DNA of 64,000 bases from Diphasiastrum complanatum (taxonomy: Eukaryota; Streptophyta; Lycopodiopsida; Lycopodiales; Lycopodiaceae). Positions 55,381 through 64,000 of the stretch are shown here, piece after piece; the first letter of the stretch is position 1, and each line of letters opens with the position of its first letter. The stretch lies in the NCBI GenBank assembly GCA_029204225.1, contig CM055097.1, forward strand, positions 61,348,385-61,412,384, given 5' to 3'. The notes beneath the pieces are model-generated. The model did no database searches. It was not told the origin of the DNA and was given only the letters and a program-made list of their open reading frames with translations. The position numbers and the translations under genes were made by a program.

Positions 55381-56400
55381 AACATGAATATGGAAGTCTT
55401 GTATCAAGCCAACAAAAGTCAGAGAATCGAAGGAGTCGAAATCAAAAGTAGAGATATTCGAACTACCTGCAAATCCTGTCTTAAAGGCAAGATGACTAGA
55501 ACACCTTTTAGTAAGGATGTTTATAAAGCAACTAAGGTACTTGAAATTGTGCATTCAGATATCTGTGGACCATTCAGAGTATTGTCATTGGGTGATGCAA
55601 AGTACTTCATTATGTTTATTTATGACTTCAGCAAGTTCGCTGTAGTATACTTTATTTGTACTAAATCTGAAGCTTTCGAGAAATTTGTTGAGTATACGAA
55701 TTGGGCCAAGAAGCAGACATGCAATAAGTTGAAACAGATTCGCACAGATCGTGGAGGTGAGAACATTTCCAACAAGTTCAAGGCTTACTGTACTGATCGA
55801 GGTATTATGCATATGAAGACTGCATCATACACACCTTAGCACAATGGAATAGCTGAACGAAGGAATCGTACACTTATGGAAGCTGCAAGGTGTATGATGG
55901 CTCATGCGAAAGCACCAAAACAGTTGTGGGCAGAAGCAGTGGCTACATCGAATTATCTTCAGAATCGTATTTTGAAATCTCAAATACCGGATAAAACTCC
56001 TCATGAGATGTGGTGAAAGTCGAAGCCAAATCTAGCACATGTTTGGACATTTGGATGCGTAGTGTGTATGCACATACCAGACAAGCTGAGAAAAAAAGTC
56101 GATGAAAAGACAGAACCAGGTTTTCTGGTAGGATTCAAGTTACATTCGTCATATTATCGTGTCTATGTACCCGAAACTAGCAGAATAGAAGTTGTTTGAG
56201 ATGTTAAATTCGATGAGACAAAATACATAGCAGACAGTGATCTAGTTGGCTATGAAATTCTCAAAAACTATTATGAGCTACCAACGACAACATAAGTAAA
56301 ACAAGCAGAAGATAAAAGAGAATTACCAAATTCAGAGGGAGGTCAACAGACTCGAATCACTAGTTCAAATTCCAGCTAACAAAGTCGAATCATAATCGAA
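55381..56400 (+). pseudogene. copia integrase (family 5)
   Basis: Zinc cysteines CKSCLKGKMTRTPF, first Asp IVHSDICGPF, second Asp IRTDRGGENISNKF, TAG at 55837 within SYTP*HNGIAERRNRTLMEA (catalytic Glu present), FGCVVCMHIPDKLRKK and FDETKYI. Four stops, all one step from Gln, Trp or Arg codons. Confidence 0.85.
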
Positions 56401-58040
56401 CTTGAAACCTGCAGAATCGAATTCGGAATCACCTGTGAGAAGATCTGACAAAGAACGAAAACCACCAGAAAGGTATGGTCAAGATGTTTTTAATACAGCC
56501 ATCGAATTTTGTGGTTTCTCTGACGAACCTCAAACATTCGAGGAGGTTGTTGATGGACCAGATAAAGATCGTTGGATTCAAGCGATGAAGGACGAAATGC
56601 CATCCATGTATAAGAACAATGTATGGACACTTGCACCTATACATGATGGCAGAAAACCAGTTAGATGCAAGTGGATCTACAAGATCAAAACAGGTCCTAA
56701 TGGAGAAAACATTAGATACAAAGCAAGGTTGGTTGCTAATGGATTTTCACAGAAGTATGGAATCGACTACACTGATACTTTCTCACCGGTAGTCAAACGT
56801 ACATCAATTCACTTGTTATTCGCATACGCAATCCATATTGTGGATGAGAAGACTGCATTCTTGCACACAGAATTGGAAGAAGACTTATTCATGGACCAAC
56901 CACTTGGTTCTGTAAGCCAAGAATATCCAGAATACAGATGTCACATGAATAAAAGCATTTACGGTCTGAAACAAGCAACAAGACAATAATATAGAAAGAA
57001 GGATGAAGCACTAGCTTCCTTAGGCTTCAAACCTCTATTTGCTGAATCAAATGTCTATATCAAGAATGTCCAAAATGAAATAATCATTCTAGTTGTCTAT
57101 GTTGATGACACGCTTATCTTCTCAATAAGAGATAAGTTAACTTTAGATGTCAAAAGAGACATTTCTGAAATATTTGAGATCGGTGACCTAGGAAAAGCTA
57201 AAATCTATCTAGGCTTGCAGATTCAAAGAGACTTTGAAGGTGGTAAGTTGTATCTTCACCAACAAAAGTACATTCAAAAGATCATTGAAAACTTCAACAT
57301 CCTCGAATGCAAAGGCATGCATACTCCCATGATACCTGGAACAATACTGAACAAGGCAGATTATCCGCAAACTCTCGAGGAAGAGGAACGAATGGCCAAA
57401 ACACCCTATCACAGGCTGATTGGATCATTGTTGTATCTAGCAGACAACACCAGACCTGATATAGTGTTTGCTGTATACAGTTTGAGCCAATATAATCAGA
57501 ACCTAGGATCGTTGCATTGGAAGTTAACAAAAAAAAGTACTACAATATCTCCAAGAAACGAAAGACTATGGACTGTGTTATTCGAAGGAAGTTGGATTTC
57601 ACATCGAATCTTACAGTGACGCAAGTTGGGCATCTATGAAGGATGATAGCAAAAGTATTTAAGGAGGTTGTACTCTAGTATCTGGTGCAGCCATACTCTA
57701 GATAAGCAAGAAACAAACAACAGTAGCTCAATCTTCATGTGAAGTGGAATATGTAGCAGCAACCAAGATGGCAAACGAACTGAACTGGATCAAACAGATG
57801 CTGGAAGGATTTGATGAATCTATTTCTGAACCTTATGTCTTGTTAATGGATAATACTTCAACAATCTATCTTACTAAAGATCCTGTATGTCATTCGAAAA
57901 TGAAACACATAGCTATCAAGTATCATGTTATTCGGGACTTAGTCGAAAAGAAAATACTGAAGACAACCTTCATACCCACAGAGAAAATAACAACTGATAT
58001 CTTTACAAAGCCACTCAGTAAAGCTTTGTTCGAGAAGTAG
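56401..58040 (+). pseudogene. copia RT and RNase H (family 5)
   Basis: CKWIYKIKTGPNGENIRYKA (56668), VDEKTAFLHTELEEDLFMDQ where relatives read MDVKTAFLNG, YGLKQATRQ then TAA at 56986, and active-site VVYVDDTLIF (57092). The thumb GSLLYLADNTRPDIVFAVYS is at 57423. RNase H is frame-shifted; its end is open from 57744: EYVAATKMANELNWIKQMLE, MDNTSTIYLTKDP, MKHIAIKYHVIRDLVEKK and FTKPLSKALFEK. Confidence 0.85.
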
Positions 58041-58085
58041 CGAAGAAGATTGGGGTTAATCCAACTGCCCACTTGGAGAGGGAGC

Positions 58086-58507
58086 TGTAGAACACCTGAT
58101 TAGACAAATCTTGATTTTACTAACAAAGTGTGCAGTTTACTTGACAAAGAATGAGAAAGAAACGAACGCGAACTCAAAACATTTCTATTCGTGATCAACC
58201 TCGAAGGATTCACGAAATTTTATCTTGCTTAAAACTCAAAAGATTCGCGAAGTATTTGCGAAACAGTTTCTTGTAGAAGCTCGTGGTTTCTTGTTAAAGT
58301 TGAACTCCAAACGAGTTTTTGGTCTGCCCACACAACTCCAATGACTTGACCTCACTAATAATGTGTGTAGTTAATTGGAAGTTGGAGTACTAGCAACTAA
58401 TTCATTTCGAGAATTTATGATTTTGTGTTTTAAGCTGATATTGTTTTGTTATTATAGGTCTAAGTTCAATTCTCTTAACATACTTCATGATTTTGTGTTT
58501 CAAACAG
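58086..58507 (+). repeat. Probable 3' LTR of family 5 (start only)
   Basis: It begins TGTAGAACACC directly after the polypurine tract. The end is not defined; by 58440 the sequence looks intron-like. ATGATTTTGTGTTT is repeated at 58419 and 58483. Confidence 0.45.
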
Positions 58508-58678
58508 GTTTTAAAAGAAGATCATGACATTCTATTTTGGATTTTTAGTAAAACAGATTATCCAGAGATAATTAAGAATCATATGAGCGACACATTCATG
58601 ACGAAAAGAGTATATGTATTATATGGCATCATTTCAAGTACAATGCACGACAAAATCATTGTTTCTCTTTATCATTAA
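58508..58678 (+). CDS. Possible terminal exon of an unknown gene
   Basis: After a good 3' splice site (TTTCAAACAG ending at 58507) a frame reads VLKEDHDILFWIFSKTDYPE through SDTFMTKRVYVLYGIISSTM to a TAA at 58676. I recognise no family. It overlaps the end of the minus-strand frame by about 20 bases. Only one exon is visible, so this could be a captured piece. Confidence 0.3.
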   Translation, partial: VLKEDHDILFWIFSKTDYPEIIKNHMSDTFMTKRVYVLYGIISSTMHDKIIVSLYH

Positions 58679-60199
58679 TGATCAGCTTTGCTGTGTGGTC
58701 ATGAAGAAATTTTTTTCTATCATATGGATCTAGAAAATCAATGGATCTTCTTTTGCTCAAGTCTATGTATCCGGAGAAAATGGCTAAGGAGGAAGACCTT
58801 TTAGGAACTTCCTCAGCTACATAGCCAAATACTTTTATGACAATGTCTCTCTTCACAAAAATAATTTTATATGTATTTTGAGGGTATGTATGCCCGTTTG
58901 AGAAATATGATAACGCTTTAATTGCCATTATTATTGTCGCAACATCTGAAGAAAATTTGCTATGATGAATGCAGATCTCTTTATTTACAAAGCACTTCAA
59001 ATAATGGGACATGGATGAATTCCTTTGTCGTGATCCTCGGCCTTCCCTCACATATCCTTGCCTTGTTGCAAAGGCATCTATCTCCATAGTAGCTTGTAAA
59101 ATATGAGCAAAGGTCACATATCTTGAAAACAAAATAACTATATTTGAATAGAAATCTCATTCAAATAAAACCAAATTTACTTACCAGATCACGCTCATCA
59201 GCTTGAATAATTGTAGCAGTATGTAGATCATGACCAACAACTATGGTTGTCGAAGCAGTGGATGGATTAGTTTCTGAGGACTGTGAGATATATTTGCTTT
59301 GGATTCTTAGAAATTTCTCCTCACCGGGCAAACTTGCCGTGGTATGTCCTACTTTCAGACATGATTGAATGCAAGGCTTCAGTCCCGTCCAGCCACTCAT
59401 CTCCGTCTTTGTAATCAATAGAAGCACATGGATCATCACCCTCAAGATCTATGAAGTCCGAGAATTATTTGATGAAATTAGACATAATTGATAATATTTC
59501 ATCCTCCCTCAGATCAAGAACATCTCCAACATCATTCAAAGAGAGGTATGCGACACTATTCATGTAATACACTGGCAAATCGAGAATAGTCTTGGTTTTG
59601 TCATATGGATTCACGTCAGATAAGGAAGAAATGGACAATGCACGAGACTCGGCTGGGTCGTACATTGCTGCCAATCTTGCCTCCTCGTTAGCACCCAAGA
59701 CATCATCAACAATAGCTGATTCTGATATCATAGAATCGGTTGATGATGAGGCACTCTCAATGCTTAACCTCAAAGTTCCTACCTCTACAAGAACAAGAGT
59801 AGAAAGATAAAATACAAAGGCCATGCCCTCTTACAAAAAGCGACATGATCGGTCACAATGGACCACACGTTTAAAATCACTCACTATTTTTGTGAATCGT
59901 CGGTTGTGAGCTAACTTTGAACATGGTTGGGCAAGTACCAGGTCATGGAAATAGATGAATCGTAGATTATTCATTATCAATGTAGACTGATTCAGACTAT
60001 CATAATGCTGTTTATACAAGGCTGAAAAATATGATTTATGTTCAGATTTAAACCTCTCGATATCAAAAGACATATTGAAATACGTCTTGTAGTGACCTAT
60101 GTAATTACCAACCCTAGATTCAATGAGGAAGGCGTGCAAGTCAGAAGCAAAAGTATAAGAAGATGAGGCGGCCATGTGTAAAGTATAAATAGTAGCCAT
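58656..60199 (-). CDS. Unknown multi-exon gene, minus strand
   Basis: ATG at 60199 opens MATIYTLHMAASSSYTFASD and the frame is open for 122 codons. A donor GTAAGA near 59829 and acceptor TTCTTGTAG near 59782 lead into EVGTLRLSIESASSSTDSMI, open to a TAA near 59465. The same frame resumes as FSDFIDLEGDDPCASIDYKD to a donor GTGAGG near 59320. A further exon (VVGHDLHTATIIQADERDL, donor GTAAGT near 59186) and a last frame 59121-58656 (AFATRQGYVREGRGSRQRN, IDFLDPYDRKKFLHDH) complete it. Exon joins are uncertain and one stop must be explained. I do not recognise the protein. Its start codon sits at the end of the inverted promoter repeat shared with the 61102 frame, which supports it as a real gene. 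Confidence 0.45.
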
Positions 60200-61101
60200 G
60201 AGTATCGCTACGACGCGAGATGGACGGAAGCTACAATAAAATCAGGCAGTCCTCGTGCGATGGCGATATTGGTGACTGACCAGATATTGCAGCGACGCGA
60301 GGGATGCCAGCTCGTATAGAATCTGACCTAGATTCTCGCGTGGTAGTGATACTGCAAAGAACTGGAAGTGTGGACACAAACAAGAGCTACAGGGACTAGA
60401 AACTAAGCGAAAGTTTCTAACTGATCGAACAACATTATTATAGCTAAAACCAATAAAATCCAAGCTGTAAACGTGTCGTTCCAACAACGGATCAGATCTC
60501 TCACGCGTAATATAACCATCCACACGTGCGAGACCACACATGCTACAATACACGTCAATTTGCCATTCGGCTACGTGCCCACACGTGCGAGCTTATACGT
60601 GCGAAGATACACGTCACTGTACCATTTGACCATGTGTCCACACATGCAATCCCACACGTGCGGTTCCAGATGTGCAGTTTTACATGTGTGGATCCAGATG
60701 TGTAGTTTCACACGTTAGTTACTGATTGGGCCACTGTTGCAAGTTTTCACACGTGTGAGTTTGTTTTTGCTATACAAGTTCATTTCCCACAATTTAATAG
60801 GTCTTTGTTCAATTTGCTTTTTTCTTGGAATGCTCCCATAGGACTTGCTGACCTGATATCGCCATCACTCGAGAGCCTCCCCCCGCCTTACTTTGCTACT
60901 CTCTCACGTTGTAGCAATATCAGCCTCCTAGTTTCCAGTATCGCCATCACTCGAGAGAATCTGGCTTGCTCTTCTTCTGTACCGCTATCCTTGCGTCATA
61001 GAGATATCCATCTGTACCTCCCAGTATCGCCATCACGCGAACGAGTCTGTTATTCATCGCCATAGTAACACTCTTTCGTGTGGTAGAGATATCCGGCCTC
61101 A
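60200..61101. promoter_or_regulatory. Divergent promoter region built from inverted repeats
   Basis: The right arm (60850-61101) has three degenerate units about 84 bp long, with TATCGCCATCACTCGAGAG at 60857 and 60939 and TATCGCCATCACGCGA at 61025. The left arm, read on the minus strand from 60355 to 60200, gives CAGTATCACTACCACGCGAG with AATCT, then GCGTCGCTGCAATATC, AATATCGCCATCGCACGAG and GTAGCGATACTCATGGCTAC. The right arm has CAGTATCGCCATCACTCGAG with AGAATCT and TAGAGATATCC ahead of ATGGCTCGG. The two start codons fall at equivalent positions (155 and 166 bases from the shared motif). This suggests co-regulated divergent transcription, or the ends of a mobile unit. Confidence 0.65.
60523..60754. 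promoter_or_regulatory. Cluster of CACGTG (G-box) motifs
   Basis: CACGTG at 60523, 60582, 60655 and 60749, with further ACGTG or ACGTC cores at 60552, 60573, 60597 and 60611. In plants this core binds bZIP and bHLH factors (for example ABA- or light-related). It sits between the two inverted arms. Confidence 0.6.
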
Positions 61102-61548
61102 ATGGCTCGGACGAAGCAAACCGCTAGGCTTACTAGCTTTGTTGAACCAGATCGTCCACAAACTTCTGAATTCCATACTGCATACGAGGACTTCCAGACA
61201 AACATGTTTGAGAATTCGATCCTGTGCTCGATACATGCCAAGAGGGTGAGGGTGACACTGATGCCCAAGGACATGCTTCTTGTCATGAGGCTTCAAAATA
61301 CCTATGACAACATTTTAAAGTCTAGCTTCACACAGAGGCAAGTTCCTCTTGAAAGGGGGCTGTCCCACCCCGAAAAAAGAGATAGCAGGCATAGCCGAAG
61401 CGTTCACAACCCAAGCCTAGGTCTCCCAGCTCTTCACCCTTCCCTCCTCCCATTAGAAAAGATGTGGCAAGTACGTCGAGAATTCTATGGGTTGAGAGTC
61501 CTCCCCCAATCCCTACTCTTGAAATGCTCCTTCTCTAGACGCGGATGA
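61102..61548 (+). CDS. Histone H3-derived frame: H3 N-tail joined to H3 C-terminal helix region
   Basis: 148 codons from ATG 61102. Residues 1-9, MARTKQTAR, are the exact histone H3 start. H3 residues from about 10 to 90 are missing; after a 14-residue linker the frame resumes as AYEDFQTNMFENSILCSIHA, KRVRVTLMPKDMLLVMRLQ. This aligns with H3 [33 protein letters not shown] (IHAKRV and MPKD identical, two extra residues). About 75 further residues (TQRQVPLERGL onward) match nothing. The tail keeps Arg2, Thr3, Lys4 and Arg8 but lacks Lys9, 14 and 27. Helices alpha-N, alpha-1 and most of alpha-2 are gone, so a nucleosome role is unlikely. It may be a pseudogene or the first exon of a longer gene. 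Confidence 0.6.
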   Translation: MARTKQTARLTSFVEPDRPQTSEFHTAYEDFQTNMFENSILCSIHAKRVRVTLMPKDMLLVMRLQNTYDNILKSSFTQRQVPLERGLSHPEKRDSRHSRSVHNPSLGLPALHPSLLPLEKMWQVRREFYGLRVLPQSLLLKCSFSRRG

Positions 61549-61775
61549 TTTGAATACAATGGTGGACATGATTGTTTCTGATGTTGTTGCAACTAATAAG
61601 AGTTGCACATCAGACTCCCCAATGATCCAAATGACACATTCTTTGATTATGAGAGGTACATTGATTTTGACATGTATATAGCCAAAAAAAAAGACGATCT
61701 CGGAGGAGAGTTTATGTTTTGTATAGATGATATTAATTTTGCAATGCATATCATATCAAAGACCCACATTGTAGG
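61549..61775 (+). other. Coding-like stretch between the H3-like and ULP1-like frames
   Basis: One frame reads NDPNDTFFDYERYIDFDMYI, AKKKDDLGGEFMFCIDDINF and AMHI from about 61619 to 61779 before a TAA. It is acidic, of plausible composition, and not in frame with either neighbour. It may be an exon or decayed coding sequence. Confidence 0.3.
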
Positions 61776-62764
61776 GAGCTAAAGGAGAAGACCTCCCATA
61801 TCTCAGACACGTTAGTTGAATCCGGGTGTGTATACTATGTACATAAATACACATATACAGTCATGAAGGAGGTTTTTGTTGTATCTCCATTTTTGAGGCA
61901 TCTATTGGATAAAGAGAGGAAAGACAGAAGGCTCTTCAGGCACACAACAAAGGAGGCATCAATGTTCATCATCCCATACTATGCAAAGTAAGATATTTTC
62001 TTTTTGTAATATTTGTTTTTTGGAAACGCTTATAGATTCTAGTGATTCATTGCTTGTCATGTGCTGGCAGCAAACATTGGAGCGTGCATGTCATATCTAT
62101 GAAAGTGGATTCTACTGGAAGCTACACACCTGTGTGCATGACAAAGAATTCCTTGCATGCCACCCATTCCATTGTTAAGTCCATGTACAAGAGGATGGTG
62201 GAGCTATTGCCCAGGGTAGATGGGTTGATTTTAAATACTAACATAGAGATTGTTGATGCAAAGGTAAAAATCATCTTTTCATGTTTTTTATTTACATGAT
62301 GGCATGGAGTTTAGAATTAAATTGAATTATAATTTAACAATTTTTTGCTGTGATTTCTCAATCTTCGCAACAAGACTATGCTTTCAACTACGGATGGTTT
62401 TCCATCTGGAATGTTAGATCATTCTTGGATTGGTATACGGTGCAACCTCCAAATGCTAATATCCATGAGGTATTTTTCTCAACGTCTAGTATCCTGATAA
62501 TATTATGTTAACTTTGTGTATTTATAGTTTTCTAAACATTGGCTAATACATACATACACTTGATGTTTTAAATTGCAGTTCTAATGTCATGAGGTATCAA
62601 CAAATGTTATTTATCAGTACCTGTACGAAATGTTGAAAATCTTACTATCGTCTGCAAGGCCCTACAAGCATGAATGTGCCTCAGATGAAGCTGCCTGGGG
62701 TTCTGTGGATAGCGAAGTTGTAGTGCTCGAGGATCTTCCTCAGGCACCTATGATTGGAATGTAA
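61776..62764 (+). pseudogene. ULP1-like (peptidase C48) protein with altered catalytic residues
   Basis: Exons 61776-61987, 62071-62263, 62371-62469 and 62579-62764 join in phase. The core reads FIIPYY-A-NKHWSVHVI across the first splice, the His motif of SUMO proteases. The expected catalytic Asp in the following D-S-L-H pattern reads NSLHATHS. The expected Q...DCG motif reads QDYAFNYGWFSIW, so Asp-Cys has become Asn-Tyr. The third exon's acceptor reads CGCAA where CGCAG is expected, and the last exon begins TTC TAA. Each change is a single G-to-A or C-to-T. ULP1-type proteases remove SUMO; related genes are often carried by plant DNA transposons. It is probably inactive. Confidence 0.6.
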
Positions 62765-63201
62765 ATATTGAAATATAAGTTCCGACAAAAATATAGAAAT
62801 ATATCATCACATGATGATGCATAGAACAACAGATAGGCAAACAAAAAGTGGGTTATTATTGAAAGCCACGAATATATTATTTCGATTTTCAAAACAATGT
62901 ACACTTTCCAAAATACTGAATACAAATTGTTCGATGAAATCTTGAAGTCGTTTGAGATTGCTTTGTATTTTTTTTGAAAGGTACATTGTTGTTGCACGTC
63001 TACCATCCCAATGATTATGCAGTTTCGACAATTTCTACGCTTCTATTTAAATCCTTGCACTATATGCGATTTTTTTGTCTTGGTCTTACATGTACATGAA
63101 AGACACTTGTTAAACGATATCAACATTGAGATTATTTTAAATGAAATCTTGCAATACCAAAAACACTGAAATAAGTCCAAATAAAATCATTGAAAGTCAT
63201 T
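62765..63201. other. No gene recognised
   Basis: AT-rich between the ULP1-like end and the minus-strand exon. Minus-strand frames at 62740-63031 are AT-rich and lack known motifs; they may be intron. Confidence 0.4.
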
Positions 63202-63760
63202 TCAAATGTGTATTAAAGAAAACACACATACACCTACCAATATTTCATTGACTAAAAAACATAAGTGCTCAAGAATATCATATTGCAGCAAGGTAAGCTC
63301 TGATCGAATGTGATCGAGTGTCCAATCTTCCTCCACCTCAATTGTTGTAATAGTAGAATTATTTTGCTTCACTTGGATTTCTATTTGATCTTGATGATTC
63401 ACTGTAAAATCCTGAGCCAATTCTTTCCATTCATTGCCAACTTTGGACCATCTTCTATGATAAAATGTTAAAGAAAGCACTTGTTTTTCTATAAGATATC
63501 TAAATTTCATTGACGATCTATTAACTATGCACTCGATATTGCCATTATTCTTTTTATCCCAATGATCATCAAGGAGGCTTGATAACATATCGTCTGTTAA
63601 ATCACTACAAATAAACATTGTCACTGGTCTACGAATATTACATTCAGCAAAAAAATCTACAAACATTGCAAAAGGCAGAAATCAGTGCAATCTATTATTT
63701 TTTGAACCTGTGCTACATTTCATACAGTTTTGAATGTCCATAAAAAAAACCTTTATCGAA
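63202..63760 (-). CDS. Exons of an unknown gene, paralogue of the 30-kb fragment
   Basis: The main exon (about 63660-63202) follows an acceptor-like TTTGTAG and reads DFFAECNIRRPVTMFICSDL, DDMLSSLLDDHWDKKNNGNI and FRYLIEKQVLSLTFYHRRW. It then has an acidic stretch with VEEDWTLDHIRSELTLLQYD and LEHLCFLVNEILVG. A short upstream piece near 63740-63690 reads MDIQNCMKCSTG, matching IDIQSY and KCSTG-like text at 30180-30230. Both pieces keep the same order at 30 kb. It has no stop inside the exon, so this copy may be functional; its other exons would be beyond 64000. Family not recognised. Confidence 0.5.
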
Positions 63761-64000
63761 AGATCTCTGCTATGGGGTGATGAGAAGGATGAGAATGAGT
63801 CGCAGTCGCAAAAGCGAAGCAACAACGACACAATGGAATTTGGATGGAGTTCAGATGTGGTTGCTAGACACTGCCAATTGAATCACTCCTACAGTCCTCC
63901 AGAATGTAGTGCTGATCTACGTTTATAAATTAATGTAGCATTCAATAAATTAAATTATTGTGCAGAATTAAATGAATGGGAGAATCAGACACACGAATAA
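63761..64000. other. Window end, no confident gene
   Basis: A 64-codon plus-strand frame (63734-63928, MSIKKTFIERSLLWGDEKDE) overlaps the upstream minus-strand exon region. It has no recognisable motif and is not called. Confidence 0.35.

Larger units (their letters stand above)
55381..58085 (+). mobile_element. Copia element lacking gag and protease (family 5)
   Basis: It starts in the pre-integrase/zinc region and runs through integrase, linker, RT and RNase H to a polypurine tract GGAGAGGGAGC at 58075-58085. It is a separate copia lineage from all others here by its wording (TDRGGENISNKF, TPHEMW). Stops at 55837, 56014, 56198, 56293 and 56986 and frame changes after 57535 inactivate it. 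The 5' part is absent at the junction with block B. Confidence 0.87.

Noticed and set aside
60242-60553. 103-codon minus-strand frame in the divergent spacer
   Set aside because: It lies across the inverted promoter repeats and G-boxes, so the repeat structure explains the sequence better than a protein.

Overview
This is nuclear DNA of a land plant with a large, retrotransposon-rich genome. The evidence is many plant-type Ty1/copia and Ty3/gypsy elements primed by initiator-Met tRNA, GT-AG introns in the few gene-like stretches, a histone-H3-derived reading frame, and a small gene with a motif of the plant APC/C-inhibitor family UVI4/OSD1. The species cannot be fixed from sequence alone; I did not see bacterial, viral-genome or organellar gene content.

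About 70% of the window is retroelement, mostly broken and nested. 0-7.4 kb: copia remnants on both strands and a gypsy gag remnant. 7.42-13.73 kb: the best-preserved element, a minus-strand copia with 862-bp LTRs and a gag-pol frame interrupted by a single in-frame TAG. 15.4-29.1 kb: an older copia fragment; a full-length but decayed copia element with 264-bp LTRs (16.34-22.28 kb); gypsy integrase and LTR; an unidentified coding-like stretch (24.4-25.8 kb); a second, internally deleted copy of the same copia family in reverse orientation (26.5-28.7 kb). The two outer LTR edges of these copies carry the two halves of one interrupted gag gene in opposite orientation, which points to an inversion. 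29.5-30.9 kb: a decayed fragment of an unknown multi-exon gene joined to a gypsy remnant.

32.4-55.4 kb is a segmental duplication. Block A starts at about 32.37 kb and block B at about 51.64 kb, both inside poly-C/(CT)n tracts. Each carries a two-exon gene of 108-109 codons resembling UVI4/OSD1, followed by the same copia remnant. In block A that remnant was later split by a whole copia element (35.67-41.72 kb, 272-bp LTRs). Between the blocks lie copia pieces, a 1.33-kb LTR and a decayed Tat-like Ty3/gypsy element (46.9-50.8 kb). 55.4-58.1 kb is a different copia lineage.

58.5-64 kb is the most gene-like part. A minus-strand multi-exon frame begins at 60199 and a plus-strand frame begins at 61102, diverging from a 0.9-kb spacer. 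The two halves of the spacer are inverted copies of each other, right up to the two start codons, and the centre holds four CACGTG boxes. The plus-strand frame begins with the exact histone H3 N-terminus, MARTKQTAR, and jumps directly to the H3 C-terminal helix region. Downstream on the same strand lies a four-exon ULP1-like (peptidase C48) frame whose catalytic Asp and Cys positions read Asn and Tyr. The last kilobase holds exons of a second member of the unknown family seen at 30 kb.
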